14,101 nucleotides of DNA from NCBI GenBank assembly GCA_028565635.1, contig JAOXYB010016742.1, positions 22,087-36,187 on the forward strand. The letters run 5' to 3'. This stretch comes from Phoronis ovalis (taxonomy: Eukaryota; Phoronida; Phoronidae). This document shows, in pieces, positions 12,701-14,101 of the stretch. Numbering within the stretch: the first letter of the stretch is position 1; every line of letters begins with the position of its first letter. Made by a program: the position numbers and the translations under genes. The notes under the pieces were generated by a model. The model saw only the letters and a program-made list of their open reading frames with translations, did no database searches and was not told the DNA's origin.

Positions 12701-13983
12701 ACTGCATCACCTATGTTGTTAATGCATATGTACTATTAATTGCATGGAAATAGAGCCAGTAGTTAGTATTTGGATATAACAGAGGTAATTATACATAATT
12801 GTATTACGAAATATTGAGAATTTTTATACAAGAAACCATTTGCATCGGGAATATATCATTTCATTGACATTTCAATGAGAAAATGATTGAATTAGTTTTC
12901 TGATCAAATATAATGAATAGCTTCTTCTGGGTAATAATTCCCTATTGAACATAAGTATTCTATTTACTGTTTTCCTTGTTTTCAGATTTTAACAAAAGCT
13001 TGCGCATATACAACAAATGAGCACATTTTAGAGTCACCGAGAATTTAAGAGGAAATGCTTAAATAAGGTTCAAGGAATTTGGTAAAACATCCCTAACTGA
13101 AAAAGGTTATTAGTTTTGAGGGGAATCCTTTATAGAAAACAATAGCATGGATACATAATAACTTACCTGAAGAACTCTCAGTACTGGCTTGACATGATGC
13201 CATGTTGTACCCCTCATGTCGACAACAACAGAAAACTTCTTGTCAACCGCATCAGAACTAAAACACAAACAACATTAGGCTGCAACAACGACAATAACTG
13301 TATCAGCAATTACATGCTAATTGCAAATCATGAAATTTTAACACCATTGCATTTGTTAGCAGAACAAGACTAGTAAAGATTAATGAGGTAACAATCAGTA
13401 CCAGATCATTGAAAAAAACAAACAGTATTTTTCTTTTGTAAAAACCTTGAGATATTGACGACATGGAAGCATGGAGGTTTCAGCGCTAACTGTGATAAGA
13501 CATTTACTTTCTCAACATAACTATTATAAACTGAAACTGAATTTAACAACAGGTATATTCAAACTCTTGAAACAATGTTACTTGACACTTTCTTACATTC
13601 AGTATTGGTGAACATTGTTAGTTTTAAGCACTGGTAACAAACTGCAATTTGTAGTTTATTAGTATAGGGCTTTCCAGTAAATCCAGATACATCCTGGTAA
13701 ATATAATTTTAATATAACTTTCCATATTGATGAAGTGGTTAAGGGTATCATTTAACATATGTAGAGATTATTGCTATACCTCAATAAACAACTCACCTTG
13801 GTATATTAGCTAAGTATGCGACTAGAATGCGGATGTCATCATGACTAAGTTTTTCTAGGTGGGGTGATGATGGGAATACTAATAACGGACCGCCTCTTCT
13901 GTCTCGACCGCCAGACAAGTATGCTACTTTTTCTTTCAGCAAAGGAACTATGTTTGAAGCACAGATACTGTCTTTCAGTTTTT
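527..13983 (-). CDS. trio: Trio/Kalirin-family Rho GEF, partial gene: SEC14 domain plus spectrin repeats 1-4 (13 exons)
   Basis: Joined exons: 13983-13797, 13257-13167, 12347-12246, 11762-11649, 11401-11164, 10492-10308, 10061-9939, 9575-9384, 8878-8747, 8497-8369, 7824-7723, 7223-7101, 718-527. They give one open frame of 636 codons. Residues 1-164 form the SEC14/CRAL-TRIO domain, with motifs LLKEKVAYLSGGRD, VDMRG and PSQLTTEF. Residues about 165-636 form four helical spectrin repeats, with motifs LFEHDVQKMFEWI, GHYATPSI and NADKLLAAADELAQTGECDP. This order matches Trio and Kalirin, which activate Rac/Rho at the cell cortex and guide axons and cytoskeleton. Spectrin repeats bind partners and SEC14 domains bind lipid; the catalytic DH-PH modules come later in the protein and are outside this window. 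The full-length family protein has about nine spectrin repeats, so this is an N-terminal part. Family assignment is near certain. The choice of trio over kalirin rests on the gene being arthropod-like, which is inference. Confidence 0.95.
719..7100 (-). other. 6.4 kb intron between exons 12 and 13
   Basis: Bounded by donor GTAGGT (7100-7095) and an acceptor ending TAG (721-719). It is AT-rich with scattered homopolymers, including A10 at 5238-5247 and T10 at 6865-6874. I find no additional trio exon, no nested gene with recognisable protein, no tRNA and no intact transposon. Two weak signals are a near-perfect 24-base palindrome at 6047-6070 and a slightly GC-richer, purine-rich block near 2018-2095. 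The short open frames in it look random. It is about eight times longer than the next largest intron here. Confidence 0.85.
6047..6070. repeat. 24-base imperfect palindrome in intron
   Basis: Arms TTGAA-A-TTCTCT and AGAGAA-A-TTCAA meet without a loop; eleven of twelve positions pair, the exception being A opposite A. It has no visible flanking target duplication. It could be a chance inverted repeat in AT-rich DNA or a dimeric protein-binding site. Confidence 0.6.
7101..7223 (-). CDS. trio: trio exon 12 in window: spectrin repeat 4, helix A and start of helix B
   Basis: 123 bases, 41 codons, window residues 532-572, phase 0 at both ends. It reads VLLWLNNHGDVFLEKNRSVG then KSLNRAKALQQAHEHFESIA and Q. 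NHG-x-x-FL-x-K-x-x-VGKSL-x-RA-ALQ-x-H-x-x-FE-x-AQ is a signature of Trio/Kalirin repeat 4. The acceptor is TTTTTTAG and the donor is CAG|GTAGGT. Its donor opens the 6.4 kb intron. Confidence 0.96.
7224..7722 (-). other. intron between exons 11 and 12
   Basis: 499 bases, donor GTAACT and acceptor TTTTTTAG. It holds a modestly GC-richer stretch near 7616-7710, but nothing identifiable. Confidence 0.9.
7723..7824 (-). CDS. trio: trio exon 11 in window: spectrin repeat 3/4 junction
   Basis: 102 bases, 34 codons, window residues 498-531, phase 0 at both ends. It reads VLAEHRQLEQAWVLKRNQIH then QKLGFRLFQQDVKQ. The H-R-x-LE-x-x-W, IHQ-L and RLFQQDVKQ motifs match the Trio repeat 3/4 boundary. The usual RKV between W and LHQ is LKRN here, a non-consensus change in a conserved helix. 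The acceptor is TTTTCTGCAG and the donor is CAG|GTAACT. Confidence 0.95.
7825..8368 (-). other. intron between exons 10 and 11
   Basis: 544 bases, donor GTACGT and acceptor TTTTCTGCAG. No feature is seen beyond the splice sites. Confidence 0.9.
8369..8497 (-). CDS. trio: trio exon 10 in window: spectrin repeat 3 loop and helix
   Basis: 129 bases, 43 codons, window residues 455-497, phase 0 at both ends. It reads VGADGKALLDTLQTPVASTT, then NNSITAKADYSTAARHVLDL and IHE. The order DGK-LLD-LQ-P, a Ser/Thr-rich loop, then A-x-YS-A-x-HVLD-IHE is the family pattern. The Ser/Thr/Asn loop (VASTTNNSIT) is the flexible insert that makes this repeat longer than the usual 106 residues. The acceptor is GTTTTATCAG and the donor is GAG|GTACGT. 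Confidence 0.95.
8498..8746 (-). other. intron between exons 9 and 10
   Basis: 249 bases, donor GTGAGG and acceptor GTTTTATCAG. The reading frame of exon 9 stays open for about 28 codons into it before a stop, which appears to be chance. Confidence 0.9.
8747..8878 (-). CDS. trio: trio exon 9 in window: spectrin repeat 3, first part
   Basis: 132 bases, 44 codons, window residues 411-454, phase 0 at both ends. It reads YLIEMPNWRIAIDEQEVPTE, then IPALEVAVQQHQNLIDTI and SLAYGE. It matches the Trio segment with W, LPSELQDLE, a HHHQ-like motif and TLAYSEV (vertebrate comparison from memory). The acceptor is CTTGATTTCAG and the donor is GAG|GTGAGG. The first twenty residues are poorly conserved compared with exon 8. 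Confidence 0.93.
8879..9383 (-). other. intron between exons 8 and 9
   Basis: 505 bases, donor GTAAGC and acceptor CTTGATTTCAG. The minus-strand open frame at 8885-9115 is Cys/Phe/Tyr-rich and resembles nothing I know. No other feature is seen. Confidence 0.9.
9384..9575 (-). CDS. trio: trio exon 8 in window: spectrin repeat 2, helices B-C
   Basis: 192 bases, 64 codons, window residues 347-410, phase 0 at both ends. Motifs are NAYVNINNIMSGAQRLADAG, HYATPSIKQHANKLDHEW and NAFAAALEDRSAVLHLS. GHYA and the EW-x-x-FAAAL-x-x-RS block are near-invariant in Trio and Kalirin, and the helix C tryptophan of a canonical spectrin repeat is in DHEW. The acceptor is AATATTTTCAG and the donor is GAA|GTAAGC. 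Confidence 0.96.
9576..9938 (-). other. intron between exons 7 and 8
   Basis: 363 bases, donor GTGTGT and acceptor AATATTTTCAG. No recognisable element. Confidence 0.9.
9939..10061 (-). CDS. trio: trio exon 7 in window: spectrin repeat 2, helix A and start of helix B
   Basis: 123 bases, 41 codons, window residues 306-346, phase 0 at both ends. It reads MFEWISQHTDIFLRNYTEVG and then TNYTEADNLNQEHNQFSKKSM. The helix A tryptophan (FEWI), the FL-x-x-x-TE-GT turn and the L-x-x-EH-x-x-F helix B start are classic spectrin-repeat features and match Trio repeat 2. The acceptor is ATATTCCAG. The donor ATG|GTGTGT is usable but not ideal. The frame also runs into the introns on both sides without a stop, which is chance. 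Confidence 0.95.
10062..10307 (-). other. intron between exons 6 and 7
   Basis: 246 bases, the shortest in the gene here. Donor GTATGT and acceptor ATATTCCAG. Nothing else is seen. Confidence 0.9.
10308..10492 (-). CDS. trio: trio exon 6 in window: spectrin repeat 1 helix C into repeat 2
   Basis: 185 bases: two bases finish Asp244 (G+AC), then 61 codons, window residues 245-305. It contains RISQYLENLHSAMDRVQELW and HAQKLKMDQCLQMRLFEHDV. The WHxxKLKxDQCxQxRLFExD string is one of the most conserved stretches of Trio and Kalirin and marks the junction of two repeats. The donor is AAG|GTATGT, in phase 0. The acceptor is GAAAATTTTAG|AC, chosen because only it keeps frame with exon 5; another AG sits 19 bases upstream and would break frame. 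Confidence 0.93.
10493..11163 (-). other. intron between exons 5 and 6
   Basis: 671 bases, donor GTAAGA and acceptor GAAAATTTTAG. The best pyrimidine tract (CCTTTTTGT) lies before a second AG, 19 bases upstream of the chosen acceptor. The 86-codon minus frame at 10793-11053 shows no known domain. Confidence 0.85.
11164..11401 (-). CDS. trio: trio exon 5 in window: spectrin repeat 1, helices A-B
   Basis: 238 bases, 79 codons plus one base, window residues 165-243. It starts LLEDFLWKSTDLLQKLGYLE and contains INSARNMLEELSRIKKILL and HAPMDLLVQAGQKLLHKV. The pattern matches spectrin repeat 1 of Trio, where the order L-ED-I-x-A then H-x-x-KKKV-KAP-x-D-L-x-GQKLL holds (vertebrate comparison from memory). 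The acceptor is TTATTTTAG. The donor is GTTG|GTAAGA, in phase 1, the only phase-1 junction in the window. The tail is a Gly/Ser/Arg-rich loop (GRGLHSGSRNV) that replaces a longer linker in vertebrates. Confidence 0.95.
11402..11648 (-). other. intron between exons 4 and 5
   Basis: 247 bases, weak donor GTACAT and acceptor TTATTTTAG. No other feature. Confidence 0.9.
11649..11762 (-). CDS. trio: trio exon 4 in window: end of SEC14 domain
   Basis: 114 bases, 38 codons, window residues 127-164, phase 0 at both ends. It reads TSIISLEHLSKHIEPSQLTT then EFNGSLQYDHEDWIEFRL. The PSQLTxEFxGxLxYxHxxWIExR pattern is the C-terminal SEC14 signature of the Trio family, ending as the first spectrin repeat begins. 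The acceptor TTCTCTACAG is strong. The donor CTG|GTACAT has a weak +3 to +6 region, which could permit variable splicing. Confidence 0.94.
11763..12245 (-). other. intron between exons 3 and 4
   Basis: 483 bases, donor GTAATG and acceptor TTCTCTACAG. Nothing else is recognisable. Confidence 0.9.
12246..12347 (-). CDS. trio: trio exon 3 in window: SEC14 KPxxFWxKQ exon
   Basis: 102 bases, 34 codons, window residues 93-126, phase 0 at both ends. It carries SSIHTVYIIKPEKFWEKQKT and then SIGSAKYHFE. This aligns with the vertebrate Trio/Kalirin segment IHVALIIKPDNFWQKQRTxFGSSKF (from memory), keeping IIKP, FW, KQ, T and GSxK. DN to EK in the KPxxFW motif is non-consensus. The acceptor is TATTGTAG and the donor is GAG|GTAATG. 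The plus-strand open frame over this exon and on to 12637 is a shadow. Confidence 0.94.
12348..13166 (-). other. intron between exons 2 and 3
   Basis: 819 bases, donor GTAAGT and acceptor TATTGTAG. It contains a cluster of inverted repeats at 12496-12536 inside a slightly GC-richer patch (about 12490-12610). No exon or gene is identified. Confidence 0.9.
12496..12536. repeat. clustered short inverted repeats (branched-hairpin potential)
   Basis: Three pairings fall within 41 bases. Outer arms are TGCTC (12496-12500) and GAGCA (12532-12536). Hairpin one is CTCAA/TTGAG (12498-12502 with 12510-12514). Hairpin two is CCAGTTC/GAACTGG (12515-12521 with 12525-12531, three-base loop). The outer stem and hairpin one share bases, so a branched form would use a shortened first hairpin. 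It does not fit a tRNA. Confidence 0.55.
13167..13257 (-). CDS. trio: trio exon 2 in window: SEC14 core strand
   Basis: 91 bases, window residues 63-92 after completing Ser62. It reads SDAVDKKFSVVVDMRG then TTWHHVKPVLRVLQ. The VDMRG-xxW-xxxKP-L-LQ pattern is the conserved SEC14 core of Trio and Kalirin (VDMRGSKWDxIKPLLKxLQ in vertebrates, from memory). The acceptor GTTTTAG follows a T-rich tract and the donor is CAG|GTAAGT, both strong. It ends in phase 0. Confidence 0.95.
13258..13796 (-). other. intron between exons 1 and 2
   Basis: 539 bases, donor GTGAGT and acceptor GTGTTTTAG, in phase 2. No other feature is seen. Confidence 0.9.
13797..13983 (-). CDS. trio: trio exon 1 in window: start of SEC14 domain
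   Basis: Encodes window residues 1-61 and two bases of residue 62. The frame carries KLKDSICASNIVPLLKEKV, then YLSGGRDRRGGPLLVFP and LVAYLANIP. The conserved block around LSGGRDxRGGP is a hallmark of the start of the Trio/Kalirin SEC14 domain. The donor is AAG|GTGAGT (GT at 13796-13795), a strong consensus. The 5' edge is placed after the acceptor ATTTCAG at 13990-13984, so the exon opens with two bases (AA) that finish a codon. That edge is less certain, because the same frame stays open to the window end. The exon ends in phase 2, its AG joining T of the next exon to make Ser. Confidence 0.85.
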
Positions 13984-14101
13984 CTGAAATAACAATTAAA
14001 TGGTTACCATATGATAGTGAAATATAACTAGACATTCGGTGAGTTGTAAACAACTCCGAGAGTGTACCCCCAGCCAAGAATGCTGTCAGTTGGAGAGACT
14101 G
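13984..14101 (-). other. unresolved 5' flank: intron end or upstream coding sequence
   Basis: The sequence ends in an acceptor-like TTGTTATTTCAG next to exon 1, which suggests an intron. Yet the exon 1 frame stays open through all 118 bases to the window edge, and the outer part (about 14036-14101) is richer in G and C than the introns. An in-frame ATG lies at 14035-14033, with C at -3 and so a poor start context. A GTACAC at 14067-14062 could serve as donor for an 84-base intron in matching phase. I cannot choose between these from sequence alone. Confidence 0.5.

Overview
This window looks like a piece of an animal nuclear genome, most likely an insect or other arthropod. It is AT-rich throughout, and one gene on the minus strand is split into short exons by GT-AG introns. 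I see no bacterial-style operons, ribosome binding sites, CRISPR arrays, RNA genes or intact transposons. The exact organism cannot be fixed from the sequence.

The gene is a trio/kalirin-family Rho guanine-nucleotide exchange factor, called here trio, the single arthropod member of the family. Transcription runs from high to low coordinates. Thirteen exons (13983 down to 527) splice into 1,910 coding bases, or 636 complete codons in one continuous frame. All twelve internal junctions and the last donor fit GT-AG rules and the reading phase. Exons 1-4 encode the N-terminal SEC14/CRAL-TRIO lipid-binding domain. Exons 5-13 encode about four spectrin repeats. The first coding exon(s) may lie upstream of 14101. 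The remaining spectrin repeats and the catalytic DH-PH (GEF) modules must lie beyond position 1, because no DH or PH exon is present here.

Layout from high to low coordinates: SEC14 exons at 13797-13983, 13167-13257, 12246-12347 and 11649-11762. Spectrin repeat 1 is at 11164-11401 and 10308-10492. Repeat 2 is at 9939-10061 and 9384-9575, with its helix A beginning at the end of the 10308-10492 exon. Repeat 3 is at 8747-8878, 8369-8497 and 7723-7824. Repeat 4 is at 7101-7223 and 527-718. Eleven introns are 246-819 bases long. The twelfth, 719-7100, is 6,382 bases and takes up almost half the window.

I found no convincing new biological system. The points worth checking are the unresolved 5' end near 13984-14101, the outsized intron before the last exon, the run of frame-neutral phase-0 exons, a tandem pair of possible acceptors before 10492, the non-consensus residues in the SEC14 domain and spectrin repeats, and two inverted-repeat structures in introns.
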